Assembly (NCBI GenBank): GCA_036226585.1
Contig: CP108999.1
Location: 62,001-126,000, forward strand
Length of the DNA: 64,000 bases
Source of the DNA: Streptomyces sp. NBC_00708
Lineage (GTDB): Bacteria; Actinomycetota; Actinomycetes; Streptomycetales; Streptomycetaceae
Reading direction: 5' to 3'
In this document: piece after piece, positions 1 to 8,435 of the stretch
How the letters are laid out: the number at the start of each line of letters is the position of its first letter
Position numbering within the stretch: position 1 is the first letter of the stretch
The notes under the pieces: generated by a model
Seen by the model: the letters and a program-made list of their open reading frames with translations, nothing else
The model's database searches: none
What the model was told of the DNA's origin: nothing
Program-made: the position numbers and the translations under genes

Positions 1-324
1 CGTCCCCACCCGCTGGCGCACCTCCGCACGCTGCCGCTCGGCGGTGCGGCCAGTCTCGTACAACGGGAGCGTGCCCTCCGGCAGCTCGACCGTGCGACGG
101 ACGAAGTCGACCACCATCTCCGGATACTCGTCCGGCTTCGGGAACCGGCCCATCCGCTGATACGACTTCAGCGCCAGCAGCAGCGCGAGCTGATGCCCGT
201 CGGAGTCCATCCGCCCAGCGGCCCACGCTGTCTCCTCCCGCGTCGGCGCGAAGAAGAGATGCAGCTCATGCGCGGTGATCAGCCGCTTGAACCGCGGGTA
301 CGCGGTCCGCTCGATCGAGGTCAC
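1..324 (-). CDS. Tn3-family transposase, N-terminal fragment cut by window edge
   Basis: The minus-strand frame opens at a GTG at 324 and runs off the left edge without a stop, giving about 108 residues. The start reads TSIERTAYPRFKRLITAHEL, followed by a segment LLALKSYQRMGRFPKPDEYP. This is the pattern of the DUF4158 N-terminal DNA-binding region of Tn3-family TnpA. The full enzyme would be near 1000 residues and catalyse replicative DDE transposition; the catalytic part lies outside the window. The outward end lies rightwards, where a likely terminal inverted repeat is found at 419-456. Intactness cannot be judged here. Confidence 0.85.
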   Translation of the reverse strand, partial: MTSIERTAYPRFKRLITAHELHLFFAPTREETAWAAGRMDSDGHQLALLLALKSYQRMGRFPKPDEYPEMVVDFVRRTVELPEGTLPLYETGRTAERQRAEVRQRVGT

Positions 325-418
325 AAGTCCCGCCCCAGGCCCAGAGATCAGTCAGTACCAGCACCAACGACCTTCGGCTGAATGGGTGACGGCGCGACCG
401 CGCAGGACACCAAGATCA

Positions 419-456
419 AGAACTGGCGGCTTTTGGGCTTACCTCGGCGCTACCCC
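419..456. repeat. Probable Tn3-family terminal inverted repeat
   Basis: Read on the minus strand from 456 inward the sequence starts GGGGTAGCGCCGAGGTAAGC and continues through AAAAGCCGCC. The GGGG start and the GCCGAG-TAAG core resemble the 38-bp ends of Tn4652-like Tn3 elements as I recall them. It lies about 95 bp outside the transposase start, where the end of such an element is expected. The other end and the 5-bp target duplication are not in view. Confidence 0.6.
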
Positions 457-498
457 TCCATGGTGTCTCCCGTTCTCAAGATGTGTGCGGGTGGGTGG

Positions 499-897
499 TC
501 AGCTCAGTGCGGTGAGGGTCAGGGCGGCGACGGCCAGGACCAGGACGTGCGCGGTCTGGTCGACGTGCGCGGCGCCGCCCTTGGCGGCCCACTCGGGTTG
601 GCGGGTGTGGGTCATCCACCACTGGATGGGCCAGCGCCGGTCGATGAACCCGTGCGTCAGGCCGATCAGCGCGGCCGCGGCCGCGCCGGGCAGGACGCCG
701 ACGCTCTCGTCCAGGACGACGGCGGCAACGACCAGGGCGAGCGAGCAGGCGGCGACGTGCGTGCCGGCGTGGGCGAGGTTCGCCCGCCACCCGGCGGCAT
801 TGCGGGCGGCCTTGTGTTCGGCCTGGTGGTCGGTCTGGAGCGGGTAGTCCGCGAGTAAATGGGCGACGTAGAGCAGGACGAAGACGGATGCGAACAT
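499..897 (-). CDS. DUF3307-type membrane protein
   Basis: A 132-residue protein with hydrophobic segments at about residues 2-18, 45-62, 70-85 and 112-130. The N-terminal pattern HLLADYPLQTDHQAEHK and the central GLTHGFIDRRWPIQWWM match the DUF3307 family, small integral membrane proteins of unknown function common on phages and plasmids. It ends inside a short accessory run with the two minus-strand genes to its right. Function is unknown. Confidence 0.8.
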   Translation of the reverse strand: MFASVFVLLYVAHLLADYPLQTDHQAEHKAARNAAGWRANLAHAGTHVAACSLALVVAAVVLDESVGVLPGAAAAALIGLTHGFIDRRWPIQWWMTHTRQPEWAAKGGAAHVDQTAHVLVLAVAALTLTALS

Positions 898-980
898 GGT
901 GGCTTCTCCGGTGGCTGGGGCTGTCGGGGGCGTGGGGCGGCCGGTCGCCTGGCAGTGATTACGGCCGCCCCACGGCGCGT

Positions 981-1160
981 CTACTTCTCGTCGTCGTCGT
1001 CGGAACCGGAGACGGTGACGTTGCCGTAGAACACGCCGCCCTTGATTCCGTGGTTGACCCCGCCGAACACGCCGCCGACGATGGCGCCGTTCTGGTCCCG
1101 CTGAGCCCCGTTGTCGTTGCTGTTGTTGTCGGCGTCGGTGCGGGTGATGTGGAAGCGCAT
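981..1160 (-). CDS. 59-residue Gly/Val-repeat protein, possible amyloid-signalling (RHIM-like) motif
   Basis: An ATG at 1160 is preceded by a purine-rich site GAGAGAGG, and the frame ends at TAG 981. After a polar N-terminus rich in Asn and Asp, residues about 25-50 carry a glycine-spaced hydrophobic pattern, IVGGVFGGVNHG then GGVFYGNVTVSG. An acidic DDDDE tail follows. The G-G-x-F-x-G-x-V pattern resembles the short RHIM-like amyloid signalling stretches (BASS) found in actinobacterial immune proteins. That similarity is by eye only. It is cotranscribed, 40 bp downstream, with the 118-residue gene at 1201-1557. Confidence 0.6.
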   Translation of the reverse strand: MRFHITRTDADNNSNDNGAQRDQNGAIVGGVFGGVNHGIKGGVFYGNVTVSGSDDDDEK

Positions 1161-1200
1161 GGTGGTGACCTCTCTCAGGTGTGTGATCGGTGGTGGGTGG

Positions 1201-1557
1201 TCAGATGCCCCTGTTGCGGCGGCCGGACTCGTACATCCGTCGCACCGCGCTCTGTCGCTCCGGGTCGCCCAGGAGGAATTCGGCGAGCTTGCGCCAGGAG
1301 GTGCCGTACGTCTCCCGCAGGTGGAGGACGTAGGCGGCGCCGCGGCGGTCCATCAGCTTGCCGAACTCGATCGTGTGCCTGGCAGCGAGCTCTTCCTGGC
1401 CCTCGGTCGAGGGGACGACGCCGCGGCCCAGGGTCTCCAGCACGTCGGCGAGCTGGTCCCTCTCGATGGCCCGCGCGATCAGTCCGTGCGGGTCGTCCTC
1501 CGGGGTCCAGGTGATCTCCACCGAGTGGCCGCCGGTCTTGGTTACGTTGACGGGCAT
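1201..1557 (-). CDS. Conserved hypothetical protein, 118 aa
   Basis: The ATG at 1557 has the ribosome site GGGGAG six bases upstream, and the frame ends at TGA 1201. The protein starts MPVNVTKTGGHSVEITWTPE and has a mostly helical, charged C-terminal half (LRETYGTSWRKLAEFLLGDP). No family is recognised. It is the first gene of a small minus-strand unit with 981-1160 and perhaps DUF3307. Expression is probably controlled by the strong inverted repeat at 1593-1626. Confidence 0.7.
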   Translation of the reverse strand: MPVNVTKTGGHSVEITWTPEDDPHGLIARAIERDQLADVLETLGRGVVPSTEGQEELAARHTIEFGKLMDRRGAAYVLHLRETYGTSWRKLAEFLLGDPERQSAVRRMYESGRRNRGI

Positions 1558-1592
1558 GGTGCATCTCCCCTGCTCAGTACCGGTGTGCGCTT

Positions 1593-1634
1593 TGTGCACA
1601 CTTAGAGAATGGCATAAGTGTGCACAATGTGCAA
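1593..1634 (-). promoter_or_regulatory. Promoter with 12-bp inverted-repeat operator
   Basis: The arms TGTGCACACTTA (1593-1604) and TAAGTGTGCACA (1615-1626) are perfect inverted repeats around a 10-bp spacer. On the minus strand a candidate -35 TTGCAC (1629-1634) and -10 CATTCT, 17 bp apart, straddle it. The arrangement fits a repressor site over the promoter of the 1557 gene. The regulator is not identified. Confidence 0.6.
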
Positions 1635-1759
1635 GGGGCTTCGGTGGATCCGCGAAACAGCTGCCGTCGGCCGCCCCGCCGGAAGCGCTCGGTGCCCTCG
1701 CCGCGGCGGCCCGGACGGATTCGCGGACGAGGGCCTGATCGCCGGGCCAGACTGACCGC

Positions 1760-2020
1760 ATGACGCACTCACGCCGGGTCTACGGCAGCGACGGCGAGCC
1801 GGACGGCGGGCCCGAGCCCGGCCACGACTACCGCGAACTCGTGGGCGGGCCGCTGGACGGCCAGCTGCTCGACGTCACCGGCTGGAGCGAGGACATGCTC
1901 ACCACCGGGGCGTACCTGATCGCCCCACTCAGCGCGTACGGGCCCGGCGGCCGCGCCTCCTACGAACCCGCTCCCGGTGCCCTGGACGGGCCGTTCATCT
2001 GGGAGGGTGACATCCCCTGA
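1760..2020 (+). CDS. Hypothetical protein, 86 aa
   Basis: A short acidic protein with the conserved-looking segment RELVGGPLDGQLLDVTGWSE and a C-terminal GALDGPFIWEGD. The GGPLDG motif recurs in small actinobacterial plasmid and phage proteins without known function. No membrane segment or signal is visible. It stands alone between minus-strand genes. Confidence 0.65.
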   Translation: MTHSRRVYGSDGEPDGGPEPGHDYRELVGGPLDGQLLDVTGWSEDMLTTGAYLIAPLSAYGPGGRASYEPAPGALDGPFIWEGDIP

Positions 2021-2068
2021 CCGCGTCGGCCGGGCCGGCAGTAAGCAGGTTGAGGTCCGGCTTCCCTT

Positions 2069-2506
2069 TCAGCGGTGGCCGACAGTGACCCTTACGAGGA
2101 TGTTCGGGATGAGGCAGAACGCGACGAGGCTGCAGACGACGAGGAGCGTGAGGAACGTCCAGTAGCTGACCCCGTGGCCGGTGGACTGGGCGGTGAGCGA
2201 GGCGTAGGTCAGTGCGATCAAAATCGCGGTGAGGGTGAGTCCCGCCGCCCAGCCTGTGTGGCTCAGCCCCAGCCCCAGCCCGATGTATCCCCAGAACAGG
2301 GCAGGGCCGAGCATCATCATGACCGCGTGGACCGGCGGGGCAGCCAGGTCGTACGCAGCGGCCCGGTCGTTGAGGAGCGGGAAACAGACAACCGCCCAGA
2401 ACACGCTGTATGCCCCGAGTAGACCGACGAGGGCGAAGTCGACAATTCCCAGGGGCCGAGGTGCGGAGACAGGGGCGGGGTGCGGGGAGCGGGAGGGTGC
2501 GATCAC
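2069..2506 (-). CDS. Integral membrane protein, 145 aa
   Basis: Four hydrophobic segments are visible (residues about 22-42, 60-80, 85-104 and 116-138) after a Pro-rich cytoplasmic N-terminus. No family or catalytic residues are recognised. It faces the 1760 gene tail to tail. Confidence 0.65.
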   Translation of the reverse strand: MIAPSRSPHPAPVSAPRPLGIVDFALVGLLGAYSVFWAVVCFPLLNDRAAAYDLAAPPVHAVMMMLGPALFWGYIGLGLGLSHTGWAAGLTLTAILIALTYASLTAQSTGHGVSYWTFLTLLVVCSLVAFCLIPNILVRVTVGHR

Positions 2507-2714
2507 GCCCCGATCGTGGGTGCCTCCTGCCCCTGGCCGAGGGACTTTCGTCGGTGGTCACCGGAACGGGTGACCGGGCACGGCGCGCAAGTCGAGGGCC
2601 GATGCCGACCAGGTCTTCACCGACCGGCGCTTCCAATGAGCCTGTCGGCCGAGCCCAGGAGGTCGGTCGGCAGGCGCCCCGGAGGGCTGGTCGCACCGTG
2701 GTGCGTGTCCGGTT

Positions 2715-2733
2715 CTATGCGTAGTGCGCATAG
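2715..2733. promoter_or_regulatory. Inverted repeat, possible operator
   Basis: CTATGCG-TAGTG-CGCATAG is a perfect 7-bp inverted repeat lying about 50 bp upstream of the GTG start at 2782. It is suitably placed for regulation of that gene. Confidence 0.4.
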
Positions 2734-2781
2734 CTTCCGATTCGAGCGCACCCTCTCGCGATCTGATGCCGTTCTACCGGT

Positions 2782-3999
2782 GTGGACCAAAAGAAGATGC
2801 TGCATGAGCTCGATGAGAGCGTCGAACGCTACAACACGGCGTCACGGGCGGCGCGCGAGTTATGGGTGGAAGCCGAGCAAGAGGCCCAGCTGATCGGGCA
2901 GCTCACGTCCGCGCTTCTGGGTGGTGGAACATCGGCAGCCGAGGTCGGCCGGGCGCTTGTCACGGTTGACGATTCCTGCAAGCCACCAGTGGGCCTGATT
3001 ACCCCTCTGCTGACGGAGAGCGGCCAGTCCGGAGACGAGGAGCGATTCACCTCTGCCCATGAGACGGGCAACAGCGAGCAGGAGGTTCGGCTTCCGTCAC
3101 AGAGTGAGTCCGCCAGGCAGCTGCCTGCGCGGGAGCCCTGCGATCGGACGCGCGCTCTGAGCATCGTGCGTGGCGTGCGCTGGCCCTCCGGGGTCACAGC
3201 TGGAACGGTCGCACGGGCACTCGCAGCTGAGGGACGGGAGATCACTGAGGAGGAGGTTCACGGCTGGTTGAAGGAGTGGATCGGTAGCGGTGATGTGGCA
3301 TCCGTCGGCCACGGCCGGTACATGCACACCTCTCGGAATCCCCAGAGTCCGACACTCGCCACCAGCGAGCATGCACCATTGCTGTTGCGTCGAGCTTTTC
3401 AGGTGGTCTCCGGAACCCCGCTCAAGGAGATGTCAACCCGTGAGCTGGCCACGGCGCTGGACGAGAACGTCAATGTCATTGGCGGCGAACTGTGCGGCAT
3501 GCTGCGCGAGGTAGGTGTCACGCGACCCCACCGGGGGAAGATCAGCGCACGGTACGGGGGAACGACAGGACAGCGCCTACCCGGCTTCAAGGCAGAGACG
3601 CTGGGGAAGGCCATCTCTGCGTACAACAGCCAAAAGCCGCGGGGTCCTCAGACGGTGGATGCGTCGACAGAAGTTGTCCGGGAGAGCACCCAGGCAGGGG
3701 TGGGCATCTCTTCTGTTCCGGATCTTCTTGCCCGTGCCTACGAAATCGCTCGGGCGCAAGATCATGGAGTCATCGCCAGCAGCTCTCTGTTCGCAGTCCT
3801 GCAGCAGCAGAGGCCTGTCTTCCGGGACTCCTCCGACATGGGCGGTCAGCTCGTCCGGCTTCTGGCGCAGGTCGGCATTACCCGCCCCAACAAGGGCTAC
3901 GTCCGGCTCCAGCCCGACCAGCCCCTCGTGCTCGGCTTCAGCGCCGTCACACTGCGCCAAGCGATCGAGGCGCACCAGCAGAGGCTCGTTCTCGCCTGA
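2782..3999 (+). CDS. Plasmid protein with two tandem helical DUF3631-like modules
   Basis: A soluble protein of 405 residues. After a helical N-terminus and a winged-helix-like segment (residues about 125-180), it carries two related modules near 200-280 and 315-400. Each has the order helix, variable loop, LLxxVGxTRPxxG, then a G-F-x-A-x-T-L-xx-A-I ending. This resembles the C-terminal region of DUF3631 plasmid primase-like proteins, but the helicase part is absent. A DNA-binding or replication role is an inference. The GTG start has no clear ribosome site; ATG 2797 is the alternative. Confidence 0.65.
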   Translation: MDQKKMLHELDESVERYNTASRAARELWVEAEQEAQLIGQLTSALLGGGTSAAEVGRALVTVDDSCKPPVGLITPLLTESGQSGDEERFTSAHETGNSEQEVRLPSQSESARQLPAREPCDRTRALSIVRGVRWPSGVTAGTVARALAAEGREITEEEVHGWLKEWIGSGDVASVGHGRYMHTSRNPQSPTLATSEHAPLLLRRAFQVVSGTPLKEMSTRELATALDENVNVIGGELCGMLREVGVTRPHRGKISARYGGTTGQRLPGFKAETLGKAISAYNSQKPRGPQTVDASTEVVRESTQAGVGISSVPDLLARAYEIARAQDHGVIASSSLFAVLQQQRPVFRDSSDMGGQLVRLLAQVGITRPNKGYVRLQPDQPLVLGFSAVTLRQAIEAHQQRLVLA

Positions 4000-4081
4000 C
4001 GTCTGCGCGGGGAGGTCGCTGTGGCCCACCCCGGCGACGGCCGTCGGTCCGCTGACGACGAGACGCACCCCGATGGTCTAC

Positions 4082-4345
4082 TCAGTTCGCGGGCCGGCGG
4101 TCGTCATCGAGGCGGGGAAGGGCATAGACGTGTTCGTCGGGGTGCCGGGCCAGGCGGGCCGTCACCCACGCGGTCTGGGCGTCCATTCCCTCGTCGGCGG
4201 CGAGGCGGCGTGCGTGCCACGTCGTACGCGGGTCCAGGACCCACCGCGCGAGGGAGAAGCCGACGCGGCCGGTGCCGGCTGCCGTCCGGCCGGTCCCGCC
4301 GGGGCGGCTCTCGGGGGCGGCGCCGGGGAGGTTGAGGTCGGTCAT
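4082..4345 (-). CDS. Hypothetical protein, 87 aa
   Basis: The start MTDLNLPGAAPESRPGGTGR leads to a basic, Trp-containing core (RWVLDPRTTWHARRLAADEG) and an acidic end. No family is recognised and no clear ribosome site precedes the ATG. It is short, so confidence is moderate. Confidence 0.5.
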   Translation of the reverse strand: MTDLNLPGAAPESRPGGTGRTAAGTGRVGFSLARWVLDPRTTWHARRLAADEGMDAQTAWVTARLARHPDEHVYALPRLDDDRRPAN

Positions 4346-4491
4346 GATCGCGAGTGTGGCGATGGCCGGGGCGTGATGGCGGGCGCCGGGCCGGGGATCA
4401 CTGGAATGGGTGGCTTCGCCTGGGTCGTGTTGACCCGCCGCCGGGGGAGCACCTGGGCTGGCCCGTCAGGTTGACTACGGTTCACGCATTG

Positions 4492-5100
4492 TCACTCGCC
4501 AGGGGATTCTGGAATGTCGGCCTCTTCAGACCCTGGAGTTGCTTCCCCTGCCGGGGCGCCGGTCAGGAGGAGAGTGCGGTCCTCGGGCGGCGAGTCGAGC
4601 CGCTCGGCCCGCATATCCGGAGCTGTTCCAGGTCCGAGGACAGCGTTCACATCGTCACCCGCGAGGGAAGCAAGCGCGGCAGGGTCGGCCGCACGCGCGG
4701 AAATGTACCCACCGTGCTCGTCGTAGCCGATGAAATCGCCACGGAACAGGCGTGAGTTCGAGGCGATGTACTCATCGAGGTCCATGTCGTCACGGGACAG
4801 GAAGCCGGCCTTCTCCTCGACGGTGGCGATCATCGCCGCCAGGTAGCGGGCGTCGTAGCCGGTGATCCGACCTTCGGCGATGGCGCACATGCTCGCGATG
4901 GCGTCGAGCGCCACCAGGTCGCCACTTTCCGCCAGGTGAATCCGCGTTGTCGGAGGGTAGGTTCGTCCGTCGATCACTTCCGCAACGTCCCGGTGTACCA
5001 CGGGGTACGGGAGCCCCGACATGGTCGGTGCGTCCCGCCAGCTGCGGTCCTTGGGCGGCTTGCCCTTCGCCGCCCGTCGCGCCTGACTCTTTCGTCCCAT
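4492..5100 (-). CDS. Hypothetical protein, 202 aa
   Basis: A basic N-terminus (MGRKSQARRAAKGKPPKDRS) is followed by a predominantly acidic, soluble protein with the segment FRGDFIGYDEHGGYISARAA near residue 120 and a low-complexity acidic C-terminus. No known domain was identified. It stands alone on the minus strand downstream of tpg. Confidence 0.6.
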   Translation of the reverse strand: MGRKSQARRAAKGKPPKDRSWRDAPTMSGLPYPVVHRDVAEVIDGRTYPPTTRIHLAESGDLVALDAIASMCAIAEGRITGYDARYLAAMIATVEEKAGFLSRDDMDLDEYIASNSRLFRGDFIGYDEHGGYISARAADPAALASLAGDDVNAVLGPGTAPDMRAERLDSPPEDRTLLLTGAPAGEATPGSEEADIPESPGE

Positions 5101-5235
5101 GGTCCGTCAACGACTCGGAACTGAAGTCGGAACCGGCCTGAACCCCGGGTATCACTGATTCGGCCGCGTTCGGTATGTACGGGCTCGAAGCTTCGGCCCA
5201 TGCGCGTTGGTCGGCGCGATCGGTGCCATGGGCGA

Positions 5236-5793
5236 TTACAGCTCGATCTGGATGTCTTCCACGTCGGTGAACTGGACGCCCAGGTCGTGCGCCCGGGTCT
5301 CGTTGGCGCGGAAGTAGACGTGCGCGAGGCCGTCGGCGGCGATCTGCTGGAGCTGCTGTTCGGTGGCGCCCTGCTCGTGGGCGGTGAACAGGCGGTCGGC
5401 GTATTCGGGCGGCAGGGCCTGGGTGATGTCGCGGATCCGTGCGTCGTCAGTGGTGCCCGGTGCTGCGGTGTACCCGAACCGGGCGCGGGTGTAGATCATC
5501 AGCCCGTCGGTCGAGCTCGCCTTCCTTCTTGCCCTCGCCCGTACCTGTGGCTGCCACCGCCTGGCGACCTCGCGTTCTATGCGGCCCCGGAGGTCCTGGC
5601 GGGGCCGCTTCAACTTGCCGGCCACGTACCTCTCCACCGTGCGCTGGGAGACCCCGAGCGCCTGGGCCACTGCCCGGGTGCCCTGGAGCTGCTTGACCAG
5701 GTACTTCATCTGCGCCTGGGCGCTCTGCGGCGGCTTGCGGGTGAACACGCCTTCCAGAGCGCGGTCCAGGCCCTCCCCGAACGAGTCGACCAT
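5236..5793 (-). CDS. tpg: Telomere terminal protein Tpg
   Basis: The 185-residue length equals that of the Streptomyces terminal protein, and the whole sequence follows the family: FGEGLDRALEGVFTRKPP at the start, AQMKYLVKQLQGTRAVAQAL, then the helix-turn-helix GVSQRTVERYV (residues 47-57), RARFGYTAAPGTTDDARIRD, and an acidic C-terminus FTDVEDIQIEL. Tpg is covalently attached to the 5' ends of linear Streptomyces replicons and primes end patching. Its presence argues that the replicon is linear. It lies 47 bp downstream of the 864-residue gene and is probably cotranscribed, the position normally taken by tap. Confidence 0.95.
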   Translation of the reverse strand: MVDSFGEGLDRALEGVFTRKPPQSAQAQMKYLVKQLQGTRAVAQALGVSQRTVERYVAGKLKRPRQDLRGRIEREVARRWQPQVRARARRKASSTDGLMIYTRARFGYTAAPGTTDDARIRDITQALPPEYADRLFTAHEQGATEQQLQQIAADGLAHVYFRANETRAHDLGVQFTDVEDIQIEL

Positions 5794-5840
5794 GACCTGC
5801 TACTTCCCTTCTCCGACAGTCTTGTTGATTCCGTCCGACA

Positions 5841-8435
5841 TCACGCCGCTCCTGTCCCGGCCAGGTCCTCCGGCAGCGGCCGGGCGGCGAGCTTGGTGAG
5901 CCGCTCCGTCCACGAGACCACAGGCCCCTGCTCGTCCTGGACGTCGGCCCGGCTGCGCAGCTGCTCCAGGCGCGTCGCGAACAGGTGCTCGGCCACCCGC
6001 TTTCGCGCGGTGTTACCGGCCTTGGTCGCAGCCTCGACGGCCTCCTTGACGGCCTGGCGGTCGAGCGGGTGGGGGATGTGCCGGTTGCGCTCGGTCCGGT
6101 AGGCGCGGCGGTACTCGGCCTCGGCCTCGTCGCTGCGGCCCAGCTGGTGCAGGGCGCTGCTGCGGTATTCCTCCAGGGCTGTTTCCGCGGCCTGGAGTCC
6201 GGCGTGGGCGAGAACGGCCTGTGTCGCGACTGGGTCGGCGGCCAGCTGCTCCGGTCCGGCCACGTCGGCGAACCCGTCGCGGGCGAGGGCGGTGTCGCTC
6301 TGCATCGCCGCCCGGACGTAGTCGGTCACGGCGGTGATGTCGGCCGGGTCGTCCAGCGCGGCCCGCCAGGTAGCGACGATGAGCCCACACTCCGCCACGA
6401 GGTCCTCGGTGCGGCGCCGGTAGCGGCAGGCCTCGCACAGCCCTGCCGCCTGGGCCAGGCCGCAGTCCTCGCACGGCACGGCCTGGTGCACCGCTTCGGC
6501 GGCCGCCAGGGCCTCCCGCTCGCGCTCGGCCTGCTGTGCCGCTGCCGCACGGGCCTCCGCCCGGCGGGCCTGCTGCTCGCGGGCTTCATCCATCCGCCTT
6601 GCCAGGCTCTCCGCTTCGGCGGCGGCGTGCTCGCGCAGCCGCTCATCGAGGACGCGCCGGCGCTCGTCGGCGGGCAGGTCGGGGAGTTCGCGGTCGATGT
6701 CCGCGCTGATTCGGGCCCGGTGGCCGCGGCGGAGGTGGATCAGGTTGCCGCAGTTCTCGCAGTCCTGGCCGGTGTCCATCCGGACGCCGTCGTCGCACCG
6801 CAGGTGTGAGCACGCCTGCCGCTGGACCAGGCCCCGCCGGATCAGCCAGGCGTACGGCTCGGCGACCCGGGCCTCGCCGCCGGTTTCGGTCAGGCGGTCG
6901 GCGAGCCGGGCGGCCAGCAGGCGAGGCGCGTTCTGCGGCACCACGCCCAGGCCCGTCATCCTGCCCAGGGCGGCCTTCGTGGCGGCCTGGACCTGGTCCT
7001 GCTGCCACCCGGACAGGCGCTCCCACAGCCCGGAGACCGGTGCGAGAGCCACCCGCACATCAAGATCACCCGAGGGGGCCACCCTCCGCTGCTGCTGCGC
7101 TTTTTCCCAACCACCGGCCGCTGCCTGGCCAATGCCGGCGGTGGCCAGGCGCTGCCTTGCTCGCTCATGGAACGGGGCCGACTTCGGGTTTTCCCCGCGC
7201 AGCGGGCCGTCCTCGGCCACCGGCGACCCGGTCCCGGCAACGGCGCTCTCACCGTCGGCGGCCTGGTCCTCGCGCGCACGCACGCGCTCCGGCCGACGGC
7301 CTTCCGTCCCACGGCCTTCGCCGGAAAAACCAGAATCAAGCCGCACCACACCGACCTGAGTACCCAACTGAGGGTGGTCAGAGTGAAGGGCTGCCGCAAC
7401 GTCGGGCTCTGCAACTCCAGTCACATCCGTCACCGACACGTCGCTGACCTGGGCTTCCGTGTCCGCCTCCGGGGGCTCACTACCCCCTGCCGTAACGTCG
7501 GGGTCTGAAAAATCTGGCCTCCCGGCCTCGGCACGGTCCTCCTGGACGTCGTCGGAGACCGACCGGCCGTGCGCGGCGACAACGGCCGGGACCATCAGCC
7601 GCGACCGGTTCGGCATCCCCGAGCCCGTCTTCAGCCGCAACCGCAGCACCAGCCCCTGGTCCTCCAGGCGCTCCAGCACCCGCTCCCCCGCCGACGCCGT
7701 GCACCCGAGAAGCCGAGCCAGCGTCGCGGCCGCACGGCCGCGCTTCGTGTCCACCGTCCCGCCACACAGCCGCACCCGCCCGGACTCCCGCGCCTCCAGC
7801 ACCAGCAACAGCAGCGCCAGGCGGTCCGTCGCAGCACCCCGGCCCGTACGCCCTCCGAGCAGCCCGGCCGGAGTGACCGAGTCGTCGCGGTGCGTCCAGC
7901 CCGGCGCCATCAGGGCATCCACCAGCGCCCACAGCGTCGCGAAGTTCTTCTTCGTCAGGTTCATCGGGTGTCCGGTCATGCCCTGCGTCGCCCACAGCGG
8001 CAGCACCTTGCACACCAGACCGTCGTCCTGGCCGAACTCACCCTTTGCTGTCTTCACGGCGACCACGCCCGAACGGTGCAACGCCGGAACGACGACCGAG
8101 GCCGTGTACGAAGCGGACAGCCCGAGCCACCGGCCGAGCTCCCGGGTGCGGATCTCCACCACACCGTTCTCCGACGGCGTCCGCGACGCCAGCACCAGCA
8201 CCGCCAGACGCACCGCGTGCAGCGCACCATCCAGGCCAGGGACATCCAGCAGGGCGCGGATTGCGGCCCGAAGCTTCGCCCGGGTACGACGCCCGAGCGC
8301 CAACGGATGACCGGGCACCGAGGCCTTCGCCGGACCGGCCTGCGCCGGCACCGGCCCGAACCGAGTCCGCCTCCAGCCGGGCCGGGACGCTACGACAGTC
8401 CGGGCGGGGCCCTGCTGCACCGCAGCCGTACTCAT
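5841..8435 (-). CDS. Large HTH and zinc-ribbon protein upstream of tpg (candidate telomere-associated protein)
   Basis: A soluble protein of 864 residues. Residues about 45-250 look like two winged-helix units (IRTRELGRWLGLSASYTASV; ATLARLLGCTASAGERVLER). The middle is acidic and disordered. Two Cys clusters follow: near 541-572 (CSHLRC...CENCGNLIH) and near 653-673 (CEDCG...CEACRYRR), with an Arg/Ala-rich coiled coil between them. Its place directly before tpg is that of Tap, which recruits Tpg to the telomere, but it does not look like canonical Tap. A Tap-like or replication role is inferred from position only. Confidence 0.75.
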   Translation of the reverse strand: MSTAAVQQGPARTVVASRPGWRRTRFGPVPAQAGPAKASVPGHPLALGRRTRAKLRAAIRALLDVPGLDGALHAVRLAVLVLASRTPSENGVVEIRTRELGRWLGLSASYTASVVVPALHRSGVVAVKTAKGEFGQDDGLVCKVLPLWATQGMTGHPMNLTKKNFATLWALVDALMAPGWTHRDDSVTPAGLLGGRTGRGAATDRLALLLLVLEARESGRVRLCGGTVDTKRGRAAATLARLLGCTASAGERVLERLEDQGLVLRLRLKTGSGMPNRSRLMVPAVVAAHGRSVSDDVQEDRAEAGRPDFSDPDVTAGGSEPPEADTEAQVSDVSVTDVTGVAEPDVAAALHSDHPQLGTQVGVVRLDSGFSGEGRGTEGRRPERVRAREDQAADGESAVAGTGSPVAEDGPLRGENPKSAPFHERARQRLATAGIGQAAAGGWEKAQQQRRVAPSGDLDVRVALAPVSGLWERLSGWQQDQVQAATKAALGRMTGLGVVPQNAPRLLAARLADRLTETGGEARVAEPYAWLIRRGLVQRQACSHLRCDDGVRMDTGQDCENCGNLIHLRRGHRARISADIDRELPDLPADERRRVLDERLREHAAAEAESLARRMDEAREQQARRAEARAAAAQQAEREREALAAAEAVHQAVPCEDCGLAQAAGLCEACRYRRRTEDLVAECGLIVATWRAALDDPADITAVTDYVRAAMQSDTALARDGFADVAGPEQLAADPVATQAVLAHAGLQAAETALEEYRSSALHQLGRSDEAEAEYRRAYRTERNRHIPHPLDRQAVKEAVEAATKAGNTARKRVAEHLFATRLEQLRSRADVQDEQGPVVSWTERLTKLAARPLPEDLAGTGAA

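Noticed and set aside
275..858. Plus-strand frames opposite the DUF3307 gene
   Set aside because: Composition is that of reverse-strand shadow; the minus-strand protein has clear membrane segments and family motifs.
2782..3999. Considered as the replication initiator
   Set aside because: It has DUF3631-like end modules but no helicase, primase or Rep motifs, so the assignment cannot be supported.
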